Positions 1 through 13,200 of a stretch of 64,000 nucleotides of DNA are shown here, one piece after another. Made by a program: the position numbers and the translations under genes. The stretch is from Ixodes scapularis (Eukaryota; Arthropoda; Arachnida; Ixodida; Ixodidae): NCBI RefSeq assembly GCF_016920785.2, contig NW_024609846.1:83151816-83215815 (forward strand), in the 5' to 3' direction. The notes below the pieces were generated by a model, which saw only the letters and a program-made list of their open reading frames with translations, ran no database searches and was not told the origin of the DNA. Positions within the stretch are counted from its first letter, which is position 1; every line of letters starts with the position of its first letter.

Positions 1-419
1 GATGAAAAGGTACAGCATTGTGGCTGCTGACCTCTGTGTAAAGGCTCTGTATGGACCTTTTTTTATATAGATTTGTATCATTATACGACACATTTCCCAA
101 TGTGAAAAGTCTTGCCAGACAAATACTGTGTGTGGCCTTCAGTTTTTGTAGAGGAAAAACATTTTGTATGCTTCTTATAGTATACACACTTTTGTCACGA
201 TAAAGATTACTGAAAAGCCGACACTTGGTCTGTTTCTTTTTTTGTTTGTGGTTCATGTAAGGAATTTGTACTTTGCAGGTAGCAGTGGGAGGGATGCATC
301 TACTGTGCATGTATGGAACCCCATTAATATGTTTTTCAAGGAACTGGGAAAAACAATACATGCTCTTGCAGGAGGCTGTAGATGCACGGCCGGGCTTACT
401 ACATCGCCAGGGGGTCTAG
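1..419. other. No recognisable gene
   Basis: AT-rich sequence with short T runs. The open frame starting near 164 runs into the minisatellite arm at 430 and has no protein-like features. Confidence 0.5.
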
Positions 420-2450
420 GACTTTATGGTGTAGGGCGTTTCGGCGTAGGACGTTTCGGTGCTGACTTTTCGGTGCGTGGACATTTCGGTGCACGGACTT
501 TTCGGTGCACGGCCAATCAAATTTACGGGTTTCTTTTAGTTTCCTCTAAACGTAAAAGCACTATTTTAGCTAGAAATTCATTTTTTTTGCACTTTATAAT
601 TTTTTAGACTTGATCATCCATTTACGATCACTTACCGTAAAATACCGCGCATCCGCCCGTTCTACATCCAAATTTCTAATATATGAAAAAATATGCACAG
701 TACATTTATATGTAAAATTGATGACCGGACAAGCGCCCATCACCCGTTTTTTCGCGATTATCTCTAAATATTGAGTGGGCGCTTGCCCAGTGTTTTACGT
801 ACTGATATCCCACCAAAGTGACTTTGTTAGGCGCAGTACTATCCTACGTGAGGATTGGAGACTTGGGGCGTTCTGGTTTGTTTTTGTCGGGGTTTCTTTT
901 CCAACGTACGCGCTAATCACATGTCTCAAGTTATCTTGAACAATCTTAAGCTTCTTGCTATTGGGGCCTCTCCTACATAGATTACCAATAATAAAGCCCA
1001 CACCTTTAGACAGGGCGCTGAGAACGCCTGTATTGACCTTGCGCGTAAACACAATAAGATGCGTCTATTGCGTACGTTTGAAAAGAGACACCGGAAAACG
1101 AAACACAACGTCCAATGTATCGAGCCTTCCTGTAGGACTGTGCTGAGCCTAACAAAGTCGCTTAGGTCGTATATAGGTAAGTGGTCGTAAATATATAATA
1201 ATTATAATAATAATAATAATAATAATAATAATCTTTATTTGCAAAGAAGTTTTACCTCGGGTGGCTTGCTCGGCTAAACAGAAAGGTGAAAGCCCGTACG
1301 CTTGTGCGTCTGCTAGCCAACCACCCGGTTGGCTAGCCACTGATCTCTATGACAATTGCTGGATCGCGTTTGCCCGCTCCGCGAATGCGGTCACTGGCGG
1401 CCATCTTTAGGTAGAGTTATATCACCTCTAGCCAATGTAAGCTGCTGCAGCCGCTATCATCCATCCATGGCAGATAGCGTTTTGGCAGGTGGGGTGGTCA
1501 AAATAGCGTGGGTGATATTGCGTGCTTGATTAAAATTATTTGACGAAACATGTTTTTGAAACACGGCGTGAACAGTAGTCCGGTTTTTGAGGACCTGGTA
1601 AAAGTTTCACAAAATCGCAGCACCGGGAGAAAAGCAGCACAGTACGTATCGAAAGTCGCATCGAAAGAAGCATCGAAAGCAGACTTAGATTAGATTAGAA
1701 CGCGATTTATTAGCCAAAAAATAATCAGGGAGTGGGATTGGGGAGGGCACCGGTGACTGAATTCGAGGTCTGGGTGCTGGCATATTAATAAAAATCAGGT
1801 TAGATGAAAGAGTCTACTTTGGCCTCATGGACGAAGTCCAGTAGGCTTCGTAGAATCTTTCGTTGTCGGTCTTCATTTCCAGTCCAGTCCAGTCCAGTCC
1901 AGTCCAGTCCAGTCCACGAAAGCAGACGACGGTACGGAGTCTGCTTTTGATGCGAGCTGCGCTGCTTTCTGCCGGTGCTGCGCTTTCGTAGAACTTTTGC
2001 CGGGTCCTCAAAGATAAGGCTACCGTTCACGCCGGGTTTCAAGAATCTGCTTCGTCGAACAACTTCAATCAAGCACGAAATGTCACCCACGGTACAGTGT
2101 ACTAGATCTACGGCTATTTTATGGCAGCCTGCCGCCATTGCGCTGTCCGCCATATTACTATGATGGCTAGAGATGATATAACTCTACCTAAAGATGGCCG
2201 CCAGTGACCGCATTCCGGTCCATAGGAGGAGCTGGTCAAACGCGATCCAGCAAATAGACATAGAGATCAGTGTGGCTAGCAGACGCCAACCGGGCGGTTG
2301 GCTAGCAAGTCTACAAATTTATAAAGTGTGAAAAAAATCATTTTGAGATAAAATGGGACTTATTACTTTAAGAAAAAAACAAAACAATTAATGACCGTGC
2401 ACCGAAATGATCGCGCACCGAAATGCCCTACACCGAAATGTCTAGATCCG
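420..2450. repeat. Foldback-like unit with inverted minisatellite arms
   Basis: The left end (430-515) holds about five tandem copies of a 15-17 base unit of the type GACTTTTCGGTGCACG. The right end (2393-2445) holds at least three copies of the same unit in inverse orientation (GCACCGAAATG). Inverted arms made of short tandem repeats are typical of foldback (FB) transposons. The interior contains a second inverted structure at 1301-2309 and a (TAA)n microsatellite at about 1197-1232. No coding sequence was found. Confidence 0.5.
1301..2309. repeat. Long inverted repeat, arms about 390 bp
   Basis: Left arm (about 1301-1690) and right arm (about 1920-2309) are diverged inverse copies. Shared blocks include GCTAGCCAACC, the CTGATCTCTATG segment, a segment starting GCGGTCACTGGCGGCC, and GTGAACGGTAG-type sequence. 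The spacer contains (CCAGT)n at about 1880-1913. The terminal motif GCTAGCCAACCxCCCGGTTGG is itself palindromic. Protein-like frames here are repeat shadows. Confidence 0.65.
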
Positions 2451-3442
2451 TCGCCAGGTGTCCTAGGCAAATTAATTTTGGCCCTCCTTATCTTTCTTGG
2501 ATAAGCTTGAATATGAGTCATACATTGGTCCAAGTTATTTCGCACAACTATAGAGCAGCTGAAAGTCAATTTTCATGCAGCAGAAAGAAGGTTTGAAGCA
2601 TGTATACATTTTCATTAATTGCACTGCAAATACTGTTAGGATTTATCTGTTTGCCTGGCCAACTAAATGACAATGCATTTGCCCTCCCATGTCTGTGGAC
2701 CTTAGAGTCACAACGCCGCACCACATAAATCGCGTAAGTCCAGTAGCGTACCAACTAGCTCGAGCGAAAGGGCAAACCAACAAACTTCAAAACTTTTGAC
2801 TTCCCCAGACGAATTGTGTCGTTCTGTGCCCCAGGCGCTGCGGCGTTAGGACAAAAGGATCCCCGTTTCGGAAAGCAGCGTAGGATAGAAGGAAAGACGC
2901 GATAGACCAGTGAAGGCCAAAGTGACATGGGGTTAGAGCCGCAGTCAAAGCTACAAAAGTTCGGAGAGCCGCAGAATAAAAGGAGGAAGGGAAGGGGGAC
3001 TACTTTAAGAAGAAAGGATATAAGGGAACAGTCCTTTCCAAAGGTGACAACTGTAATTGTAGACTACAACAAAAAATTAAAGGGAGATTAGGGTGACCAC
3101 CTGTCCCGCCACTCGCGGGACTGTCCCGCATTCAGGGCTTGTGTCCTGCGTCTCGCAAGAAATGCCAAAATCTTGAAAATGTCCCGCTTTTCCCACTGCT
3201 GCAAACTTCACTCTGCAACTCATGGCGCTGCTGAATAACGGGGCACGGGGAAGTGCGGAGGTCGCTGCCAATCTTCCAGCGATGCAAGCATTGCGGGAAG
3301 CGACCGTCCTTTTCGCATTAGAACTGACGCGCCTTTCTGCCTCTCTTTCCTTGGATGCGAGAAAATTGCCCGCCAAAAGTTGAAAATAAATTATTGTAAG
3401 TATTTGCAAATCGCGCTGTGTCAATGCAAAAACGTTGCTGTC

Positions 3443-3474
<32 letters not shown>

Positions 3475-4669
3475 GTGAAGATGGCTACACAGGACAAAAC
3501 GACTGCAGCTCACAACGGTCAAGAACAACACATAAGGTTCAAAATTTCTGTTGGAGCATGTTGGTAAAAATAAGAATCAACAGGAAACAAGAAACCATAA
3601 AATATTTACTGTTTCTTCTTTCCTTCTGATGCATTGAGTTCTGGTGCAGACGATTTTATGTTTTCAACTTAGGCACAATGTGCCATTAAAACTCAAAATA
3701 TATCACTGGGAGTGAAAATTATTTGAGCTTAATTACCGCAATACGATTTGCAGCTGTATAATATGCTTTGAGACAAGCCAGGATGTTAAATGTGCTAGCA
3801 GAGCCACATTTCGGTGCGCCTGTTGATAATTTTCCTCGAATATTTATTTTTTCTATGCACCCAGTCAACACACAACATCCTGAGGACATCCTCAAAAGGT
3901 CCTATCATCCTCGTCCGCTGAAAGTAGTCCATGGAATGTCCGCAGGATGAATCCTACGGGCCATCCGGAATTCGTCATCAACGTGGCGTCCTGAGGACAT
4001 CCTCAGAAGGTCCTTGCATCCTGGTCCGCTAAATTCGAGCAATGCCTTGCAGGTTCTTCGAATAAGCTTTCGGGATCAAATATGGAAAAAAAGAAACCAC
4101 TGCAAAGCCAAAATGCTGCTAAAAAGGTTAAAACAGTTTAAACTAGTTTAAACCGCCGACCAGCGCGCGCCAAGTTCATACAGCGATTGCGTGATGTCGT
4201 CGCAATGCGGCTTTTGCTTTAGAGCTTGACCCACATGCCAAAACCGCCAAAACGTTCAAGACATATTTAAAACAAAACCACAGAAATGGAGTCGGACATA
4301 AAATCTACATAAAATCCCAAGTTGATTATAGTATTTAAAGATTTTGCTGTAGAATACACTATGCCGCCGAAGCAACGGCCGAATCCGCTTTCTGCACACT
4401 GGCCTAGACCTGTGCGCCGGTCAGAAATCGCCGGCGGCGGCGCGCCGGTGTTTGTACCTCCGGCGGCGGCGTGTTGACGGCGTGGGGATCAACGGATCGG
4501 CGGCGGCGTGGCGCGGAAGAGGGAGGGGAGGGGGGGGGGGGGGGGGGGGGGGTGTAAATTAGAGAGTGAAGGGGTGAGAGAAAGGAGTCATTTGAATTTG
4601 GAAAGCAAGATGCAAATACCATAAAAAGGAACACACTTTTTTATTCCATTTTTTTTTTCTGGAGAGGTA
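2451..4669. other. Repeat-rich interval without a supported gene
   Basis: Contents: a possible transposon end near 3090 (GGGTGACCACCTGTCCCG with several TCCCGC repeats), a T run at 3446-3474, two copies of a CCTGAGGACATCCTC-type repeat at 3879-4035 (the family recurs near 19850-19985), a CCGGCGG-rich stretch at 4430-4515, and a poly-G run at about 4530-4552. No exon with domain similarity was seen. Confidence 0.45.
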
Positions 4670-4677
4670 TACATGGG

Positions 4678-6496
4678 CAGACTTGTACACGTTACTGAAA
4701 AATAGTAAGGAATTACATTTACAATTACTCAAGGCTAAATTGTAATTTATTACGATTACAATTACCCTCCCATGAAAGTAATTGACCGTTACCCGAAAAA
4801 GTAATCCGTTACTTTCGTGGCGTTACTTTTAACATTATTGTTATCAAGTAAGAAACAAAGGGAAGAGGGTTATTCAAGTTCTTATTCTTGCCACCTGTTC
4901 CTTTTAATGACCTTAAGTATTTTGAGCAACAGCTGGCTCTTATATGTCTCGTCAGACATTTTGCATTATCTCTTACTCAATATGTCGACTGCTACGCTGA
5001 ACACAGTTTGAGCTGAGGCACTGGATGGGAGTGTCATATTGTTCCTCACGGATGCTTCATGCTCTGCATTGAGCTTTTTCAGCGAAGCAAGGGAAGTACT
5101 ATTTTCCTCGCGAATGTAGAGCAAAGCTTCGTCGTTGCAGCCGTTGCCTGCTATTTGAGAGATTTAGTAGATCCTTCCGATGCCTCCCATACCCGCAATA
5201 ACGGTACCCGTTAACGATATGATGCATATGCAAAGACGGCGGCGAAGTATCGGATATCGTTATCATAGTCATCGGACCGATCTACTAAAATTCTCCATTG
5301 CCTAAATCGCGAAGCCGTAGAAGTCATCAATAGCAAAACACAGTTGTAACAGTAAGGTGATAATTAAATAATAAATAAGGTTTGGCTCGATATTCTTCTT
5401 CCTTTGGTTCTGAACAGTTCGAGCCTCACTTGAGACGTTGGGGTGAATAAAAAAAAGTTTCCACTATATAAATATCAGTTATAAAAGAAAAAGAAGGACA
5501 CTCATAACAACAATTAATTAGAACATCGGTTAAAACAGGGAAATGTAAACGCACGTTCGCCGTGTGTATCTTTTTTGGTGCTGTTCAAAAACGCACGGAG
5601 CACGAACCGACTGCAGTTTACTCCTGTGTTCTCCAGATAGACGTCCGCTGATGCCACGAGCAGCAAAGAGTAGCGCTATGGCCCCACTCACAAATTTCAC
5701 CCTCTCCTCAAGCCCAGAATATCAAGTCTACGTCAGCTACCATTATGTTTCATTTGTAAAAATATCTGCTTGAGATAAGATGCGTCCTGCTGGGGCAAAA
5801 CAGGAAGAAGAAGAAAGGAAGACTGTTACCATATTCTAAATGCTCGCAAAAAGCTGACTCACAAAAAGGGTAGGGTAGACGGAGCGTTGTCTCCTGTTGT
5901 GACATCATGAAAATGGTCGTAGTCACTATATCCGAGAAAGACATTGTTAATTCTTATCAGTGCACTTACCGCCTCGAGCTTCTCGAAGAGGCGCACAATC
6001 ACTTGGTATCCTCCTCTCCCCGTCTTCGATCGCAAAGAAAGACAAAGGGATTAAAAAAAAAAAAAAACGGAAATAACCTGCCCCGCCCCCCCCCCCCCCT
6101 TTTTTTTTTTTCTTTTCGTGAATTGTTCATTTCGATTTTTTTTACATTGATGTTAGGGTAGATTCAGGGGCTTGGTGTTGCAAAAAAGGCTTTGAGGAAC
6201 TGAAGAGTGCCAAGCCTCCCTTTATGCTAGTCGATTCGCGTGACAGTGCCACTGCTTTCGACTTTACAAAAAAAAAAAATCTTTATTTGGAATGGGGGCG
6301 GAGGGGGGGGGGGGGGGGGGGGTTGGTTCTGACAAAAAAATGTAACGGATTACAAGGAATCCGTTACGTCAAAAATGTAAGGGAATTACTTTAAAATTAC
6401 TCTAGAAGATATGTAATTATTCCGTTACAAAATTACTGATAAATGTAAGGGATTACAAGTAATTTCGTTACTTGTAACGGATTACGTACAAGTCTG
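4678..6496. mobile_element. hAT transposon remnant, TSD TACATGGG
   Basis: Identical 8-base duplications TACATGGG flank it (4670-4677 and 6497-6504). Termini are CAGACTTGTAC at the left and the inverse GTACAAGTCTG at the right. Both agree with the hAT pattern (8-bp TSD, CAG...CTG ends). Subterminal regions are full of GTAATTAC / GTAATCCGTTAC motifs in both orientations, as hAT elements often have. The only coding relic recognised is a transposase dimerisation fragment on the minus strand at 4886-5031. The element is non-autonomous now and related by its ends to the one at 58170-60500. Confidence 0.87.
4886..5031 (-). pseudogene. hAT transposase C-terminal dimerisation relic
   Basis: Minus-strand reading gives LPSSASAQTVFSVAVDILSK, then an in-frame stop, then SDETYKSQLLLKILK. 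This matches the hAT C-terminal pattern (S-S-x-x-ERxFS, G-x-I, R...L.....LLxL). The usual ER is replaced by QT, and a stop interrupts it, so it is a pseudogene fragment. Confidence 0.72.
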
Positions 6497-6611
6497 TACA
6501 TGGGCCTTCGCTGTGAAGAGTGCGTCTGTTAGAAGAATCAGGTACTTCGGCGTCTTATTTATTCTCGTTTGTAAGAGAATATGTCGCCGGCTGGCAGCCG
6601 CGGTGAGGACC

Positions 6612-7315
6612 GACGACAACAGGTATTTTATCACCGCGTTCCACTTCACCACGCGCTTGTCGCGCGCCCCGTGCCTAACAAGTCGTCCGAGCACGTCCTT
6701 CGATTTCTAGAACTCGTACTCTCATTCGGTACGCCGGAAGCCGTCATCACCGACAACGACAGGGTCCTAACCTCTCGTTCGGCTTCGCGGCACTTCGCCG
6801 ACAGGCACATTCAGAGCATCCCTAACAGTACCTTAAGCTCCCGAAGGTAACGGGTTGTCGAACGCGCCAACGGAAAAATCCTTCCATGTCTGCGCGAAAG
6901 AACGTCAACGGCGACATCGACCATTAATTGGAGCGATTATCTCCAGGCAACCAGCTTTCAAGTGAACCAGCAGCCGTACGCCGGACTCCAGACATCACTG
7001 TTCGAACTCCTGTTCAACTTTGCCCCACGTCGACCAATGGAATTTTCCCCGCTTCCCGACGAGGTCGGCGACGTCCGCGCGAACTGCGACGCTGCAAACG
7101 CGAACTTCGCTTACCTTCATGGCATGAAGCGTTCCTACGATGCAAAACATCGACCAGCTTCATACAGCGTCAGGGACAGGGTAGGGTTCACGAACGGCCT
7201 TCCTACCTCGAAACTTGGCCTGCTTTTCCACGGACCGTACGTTGTCACTTAAGTCATTACCAACGTGAACAATCAAACCTACACCATTTCCGGGTTTACC
7301 CCGCAAGGCACACCG
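6612..7315 (+). pseudogene. Ty3/gypsy integrase relic
   Basis: Pieces of a retroviral-type integrase are spread over at least two frames. They include NRYFITAFHFTTR, SSEHVLRFLEL, FGTPEAVITDN (the second catalytic aspartate region) and, after shifts and a stop, FELLFNFAPRRPMEFSPLP, YDAKHRPASYSVRDRV and FHGPYVVT. Order and spacing follow the integrase core and C-terminal region of a Ty3/gypsy element. Several frameshifts and a stop make it non-functional. No long terminal repeat was recognised at either side. The upstream boundary lies close to the hAT insertion at 6496. Confidence 0.77.
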
Positions 7316-7856
7316 GATTGCCGCCAAGCTGCCGCACGATAGCTCTTTTTTTTTTTTTTTTTTACAAACAACCTGCAGTGATTGACGTCGATTTCAACCA
7401 ACTCGCCTTGCGCCGCGGCAGATCCTCCGATTACAAGCGCATCACGCCGACGCCGCCCTCCACGATGGCTAGACGCATAGCAGAGGATCATGACAACATT
7501 AACAAAATGTGCAAGGGCGCAAGCAAGGATTTTGAGCTCGGGAGTGTAAGCAAATACGCTGGCGGCGAAGACCCGTAAGGAGAGCCTCCCCGACTCGACC
7601 GGATGGGGGCTCGACTTCGACCCCCGATGCTGGATCCCGGCGTGGAAACGAGAAAGGAGGACCCCTAGAAGCACGACGTGACAGGAACAAGCCAGGCGTG
7701 TGGATCAAAATAAAATACGTTTGAAAAAAGCCTGAAAACGGAGGCGAATATAGCCCTCTTGTATCAAATTATTTCACGAAGTTTTCATTAAATCGGTTTG
7801 CAGTCTACAAAATCGGTCATTCCGTTATAACACTTTTAAAACACAGGCGAGCTGGT
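7316..7856. other. Unassigned sequence with poly-T and AATAAA
   Basis: An 18-base T run at about 7347 is followed by a GC-rich open stretch (plus-strand frame ending SKYAGGEDP, stop at 7576) and an AATAAA near 7710. It could be a retrocopy or retroelement tail, but I recognise no family. Confidence 0.3.
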
Positions 7857-9880
7857 AAAGAACTTCCATAGTAACGGGAGACACGGCACGATAACAATAA
7901 CAGACAAGACAACAAGTCTCAAACACAGCTTTTTTACCCGTTTTCACGTCAGGAACTCTAGTAAAGGGTCCGACTCCTCGCGAACCATTATTAATTTCCA
8001 CCTTTATGCGGAGAATTAAGGTATATGTGGCTGGATTCTACTATATATATTATCGAGACGTACACGTTCCAGCGCCAAAATCATCGCTTTTTCCCCCACG
8101 ACCGAATCTCGTAAGTCTTCGCGTCGTAAGTCTTCGCGTCGTTATTTCATGTATGTGCTCTCCCCCTCTGTAATGCCCTCGGGCCCTGAGGGTACATTAA
8201 TAAATAAATAAATGCTCAAAACTTTCTTTTCTGGTTGAAAAAAAAAAAAGGGGGGTATAGTTTATTTGAACAACGAACGCTCTTATATATACGCCAAGAC
8301 CCTCACCACCAAAAAGAACTCTTTAAAAAAAAAGGGTATCACCACACACCCTTTTGTCCCATATAACGCACCCCAAAACTCTAGTTCGACGCACAGACGG
8401 CCATACATTTTACGAGGGTCTTGATAACGGAGCGATATAACTTATTAAATAGCTAAAGTACGTATCAAAGACCACATAAAGAAAGCACTGAGGTTTTGCA
8501 GTAGGACCAAGAAAACCCCGATCATTATTTTTTTTTTGTAGTCAGTAAAACGTACATTAGCTATTTTAATAAGTTGTACCACACGGCTATCAAGCCTCTC
8601 GTGAAAGTTAGTACTGTCAAATCGACGTCTGAAGTTTTAGGGTGTCTTATATGGGACAAAGGGTCTAAGAATAGACCCTTTTTTAGAGTGTAGGTCACTG
8701 AAAGCCGGGCATTCAGACAGATCCAAATGATTCATCGTCACACCAACCTGCCTCCCAGACGACCCCGCTTGATGACTGACCAGCCACATGCGATAACAGG
8801 CAACTCCATCAGAACCCTTACTAATATGATACACGCGTGACGAGATGTCCCTACAGCGTGCAATTCGCTTAGTCGATGAAACGACCGTGTCGACAAAACG
8901 TGTGTCCGTGAAACGTGTGCCTATGAAAAGTTGTCTGCGATACGTAATTCCACGAAACGAGTTTCGACGAAATGAGAGGGTTCCTTTACACAAATCCTGC
9001 CTGAAAAGTTACATCTGGGTTCTTATGTTTCTTTCTGGCGCCGCTGAGGACCACCAGAAAGGGGGTTGACCTTTCTAATTTGTGCTGAGGTTTGAAAACT
9101 AAATTTACACCGAACCTATTTGCCACTGATATAAAGTTATGAGAGATCCATGGTAGTAAGGCACACACACAACATTCTTCACAACAGGTTTTTCCACAGG
9201 AGCCGGATTAAACCTTCAGCACCTTGAGCACAACTCTAATAATTACATCGTGGTGATGGCCCGCTTCCAAACGACGCATCTTTTGCAACTCAACTGCCTC
9301 AACAACCCAAAACATACGGGATTCTTTACAGGCGTTATCCATCGCAGACGCAATTAGACCACTCTTAACTATTTTCAAGTGACAGCTGTCAGCTGCCAAC
9401 AGAGGTTTGGCTGATTCCTTGCCGCACCTCCAGCACAGGCCCTTTTCCGTGTACAACATTAGGTCTATAAGTACTTAATTCGACTGTTGCGATGGCAGGA
9501 TTGTGTGGTCCAATCGACAAGGACCGCACAACCGTGTCAACGTGAACATAAGTTGTTTAAAAAAAAAAAATCTCGGACTACACTGGAGCAATTCACGACC
9601 CGATACACAGACCCTGATTTTTGAATAAAAAGAGAACCATCAAAGCCCACGGCAGTGGACTCTAAATGAAACTCCAGAATGGTGATAAAACTATCTACAT
9701 CAATCCCAGTGGCAGACTGCCACTTCACTAGATTATCATCGCACCACCTTCTGACCCTTATTAACAGCTCCGACTTATCCAGAGTAATAAAAGTCCTTGA
9801 TGTCTACAGTTGTCACATCGCACCTTCTCCCATGATGCGGATTCAATATTTCAATCAATTGCTCAGAGTTTTTGAGTGAC
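7857..9880 (-). mobile_element. Penelope-like element, left (minus) copy
   Basis: Reading right to left, degraded frames give Penelope-type reverse-transcriptase sequence: a TVDIKDFYY region near 9800, then EFHLESTAVGFDGSLFIQKS at about 9560-9680, a block typical before the GVCIGSC box of these elements, which is frame-shifted here. Next come linker sequences AADSCHLKIVKSGLIASAM (about 9350) and PWISHNFISVANRFGVNLVF (about 9120). The GIY-YIG endonuclease was not recognised. The 3' end continues to 7857 but is split by a LINE tail at about 7931-8258. The plus-strand copy at 9885-15213 mirrors it. The family call is inference from RT and linker motifs. The mirror symmetry is seen directly. Confidence 0.65.
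7931..8258 (+). mobile_element. LINE 3' tail with TAAA repeats
   Basis: This segment interrupts the inverted-repeat match between 7857-7930 and the right arm. It ends TAATGCCCTCGGGCCCTGAG followed by (TAAA)n at about 8196-8215. The same tail sequence occurs inverted at 56805-56870 beside a LINE reverse-transcriptase C-terminus, so it is probably a heavily 5'-truncated copy of that LINE family. Confidence 0.55.
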
Positions 9881-10221
9881 AATGGACTGTTGCTCCACTC
9901 CTGTCAGGCATTTGTGGATAAAAACCGACAACACCTTCTGCCAAGCTCAATTTTCGTTCACAACCATTTTAACAATTACACCAGGATGGAATTGTTACAG
10001 TTGTGCTCAAGATGTAAGGAACGTACGTTTAATCCGGCTCCTGTAAAAAAAAAAAAAAAAAAAGAAAAAACGTTTGTAAGGAATGTTGTGTGTGTGTGCC
10101 TTACCGCCTTGGAATCTCTCATAACTTTATATTAGAGGCAGAGAGGTTCGGTGTAAATTTAGTTTTCAAAGCTCAGCACAAATTAGAAAGGTTAACCTCC
10201 TTTTCGGGTGGTCCTCAAGGG

Positions 10222-13200
10222 CAGAGTGTCGAACCGATATTTTTATCGGTTCGGTTCGGGTTCGGGTTCACGGCTTTCGGTTCAGTTCCGGTTCAGTTCC
10301 GGGGCGCAAAAATAACGGTTCGAACCGGTTCGAACCGGTTTGAACCGCTAAATTGAGAATATATTTTCTGCGTTGTTCTGTCAATAGGCACTATTTAGGC
10401 CATGAAACTAACTGCTGTAAACAATCTGATTTTTGCGAGGACCTATTCTTGAGAATTTCGCGAATCGCCTACAAATCGCGAAAAGTGGGTCCCGCGAACA
10501 ATTTCGGTAGAATGTAAACAGATTGAAATTTATAGTGAGATTCCACCGCGTCGAGAAAATTACAACCCACGAATTATTCCAAAACTTCAGCTTTGACTTA
10601 AATCGCGAAATATTGAGCCCACGAAAAATAAGTCGTTTACAGTATATAGTTTTCTTTTTTTTTTATCGTTTGTTCAATTCAGTTTTATTTTCAGGTACAA
10701 AAATTATAAAATTCTGTTATTTATACCTACACAACAAGAAAGGAAAATCTACATTAACATACCAAACGTCGTGTTTGTACGACTCAACCTCCCTTCGTTT
10801 ACCAGAGTCACATACATTGTACCTGAATCGCAATGTTTTCGCGAAGTGAAGTAGGTTGCCTAAAATACCCGTGATTGGTACAACTTTGTATCGCAGTATC
10901 AGATGTTGAATCGTGGTTTTGCCCTTGAACTAAGAAATTAATTACAGTGAATAAAATCATGAAATGGGCACCTCGTCGCCATATATACCATAAAATGTGT
11001 TTTACGGAATACGTTTCACAATATATATATGACAACGAGACGACTGAGCTTAAGGCAATATAATTTTAAAAATGTCACGAAAGTCACGGGACAAGTCCTT
11101 CCACTCTATATTTTATAAAAACACTAAGCGACAATCACAATGCTTGTTTTTTCTAACTAGCATTGTTTGCTCTTAGCACCATGATGGGGGCGACGAATCA
11201 TGCGAAAAGGAGTGGCTGAAATTGTTCACTCTAACCTATGAGAACCTTCGTACTGAGATCAAATCTGACTTAAAACAGTGCTTACCCATGTGAACATTTT
11301 CTATATTGGATAAACTGGCATAGCCTGGTTCTGAGGTTTGCTCTTGACAAAATGCCGGTCAATTTAATTTGCAAATAAGCATCACCCTCTCTAATTGATG
11401 ATTTTTGTTAAATAGAACAAAGTGGGATTTCATGCTCTACTCAATTCGGAAGCTACTTAATGGGACACTTTCTGAGAGTTTAAGTGTGCAATCGTCATAG
11501 TTCCATCATTCGTTCCAGTAAAAAAAGGCGGTAATAAAAACACATAAAAAACGCAATAATAAACTTCTATATATTTGAGAAGTTATATATGCGTGAGGAA
11601 CACATATAGTTATTTAAACTAGCTTCAAAATAAAAAACAACAACATTATTTAAAGCTTTTCCAAATCACCTATAACGTGTCTATAGAGGATAAAAGCGCC
11701 GAAAAAGATTTGCAGAACATCTTTCAGATAATTTAAAGGTGCATTTACTTATATATCTTTGAGGTGAGGATCTTCTATTTATGCTGCCAAATATTCAGAC
11801 AGGAATTAAGTATATTTGTATTATCATCGATAAATTTGACTTTATGAAGTTCACATAACTGCCTGAGACCGACACGGAAGGACGATACTCGAAAATACGC
11901 CAGCTGTTGAGTCTTCGGCAACGTGCTTTTGTTAGCTGTTTTGCAGTGTAAAATACTGGGTTGTAGGGTATGCCAAAAAACACTGTGGTCACATGATATA
12001 TCGCAAGGCAAATACACGAAATGTGCAGAAATAAGGAGATGACACGCAATTTGTTCTAAATAATCCATTACACAACGCTTTACTGCAAAAAGAAATGCAT
12101 AGAAATGCGTACAATTATATCCCTAATTAAACATAGATTCCGCGCAGGGCAAAAGAAGATTTTTGGAATCCTAATATAAATCACTTTTGGGCGTCAGCTT
12201 GCCTCAGCTCGAAACGTCGCGAGATACTACCTCGGGAGGCTAATGTTACCTTAGGTTTTACGTGCACTTGTTTTGGGGCCTTACTTCACGACTCTGCTCT
12301 TTGTCAGTCATGTGCTGCAACATTTCATTAGGCTGCCGTATATCATCGCGAGACTGCTATAAATACTACACAATTTTACACCTTGGACGTATACTGCTAG
12401 TGTTGCGAACGTCGCACTTCACCAGAAAGCTGAAGTATTTAACATGGTTTGCACGTGACGTAATCGCACTAGATACTGGTTGTCATTGAAAGTTGTTCTT
12501 GCTGAGAATATCAAATCCGATGGGGCAAAATGCACGCTGCAAACTTTTCGCGCTCAGTGCAAGCTATGTATTTGAGAGGCACACATTTTTTTTTGTTGGT
12601 GCATCGTCGTTAGACACGGCGCGAGTATCTGGCACGGCGAAAACGCTCTTTCTGGCAAGAGTGTTTTTACAAATAAAAGTTGTACCAGCTACCCATCTGT
12701 CACTATCGTTTCCAGGCCACGCTTTCTAGTCTGCGCCGAAAGTGCGGGGTAGAGGAATCTTTACGACACAGTATGCTTTAAAACTACCCCCCTCCCCACT
12801 CCCTTTTTTTTTTAGTTGCTCCTCAAGATACTTTTTATTCCTCAGGGGTTGCCTGCTCCGTATTGAGTGGTGTTCACTCGACAATTATATTTGTGTCATT
12901 CGTTAACAGTAATTCTTCCTTGCTTTTACTTTGCACCAAACTGTGAAGGTTAAACAAAATACAGGGCGGTCGAAACTTGGAGAACTTGAAAACGACACTC
13001 CTGTGAGACTTAGAGCGGCTGCCAACGTTTGGCTATCCCCGTGAGGCCACTAGGATCTTTCTTTTCAGGTATCCCTCACGTAGACACTAATAGTTCCATG
13101 TAACGTCGGACTAATACGTCACATTTAGACCCTTTAACACTTCTATTCTCGGTACAACTTTCTGAGGCAGTTCAGCAATAACGAAAACATGTTTGGGAGC

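Noticed and set aside
164..607. 147-codon open frame at the left edge
   Set aside because: Its C-terminal half lies in the TTTCGGTGCACG minisatellite arm and no motif is present.
6612..7315. Possibility that the Ty3/gypsy pieces are a functional endogenous retrovirus-like element
   Set aside because: Integrase at 7 kb and polymerase at 34 kb are separate, frame-broken fragments without LTR pairs or envelope.
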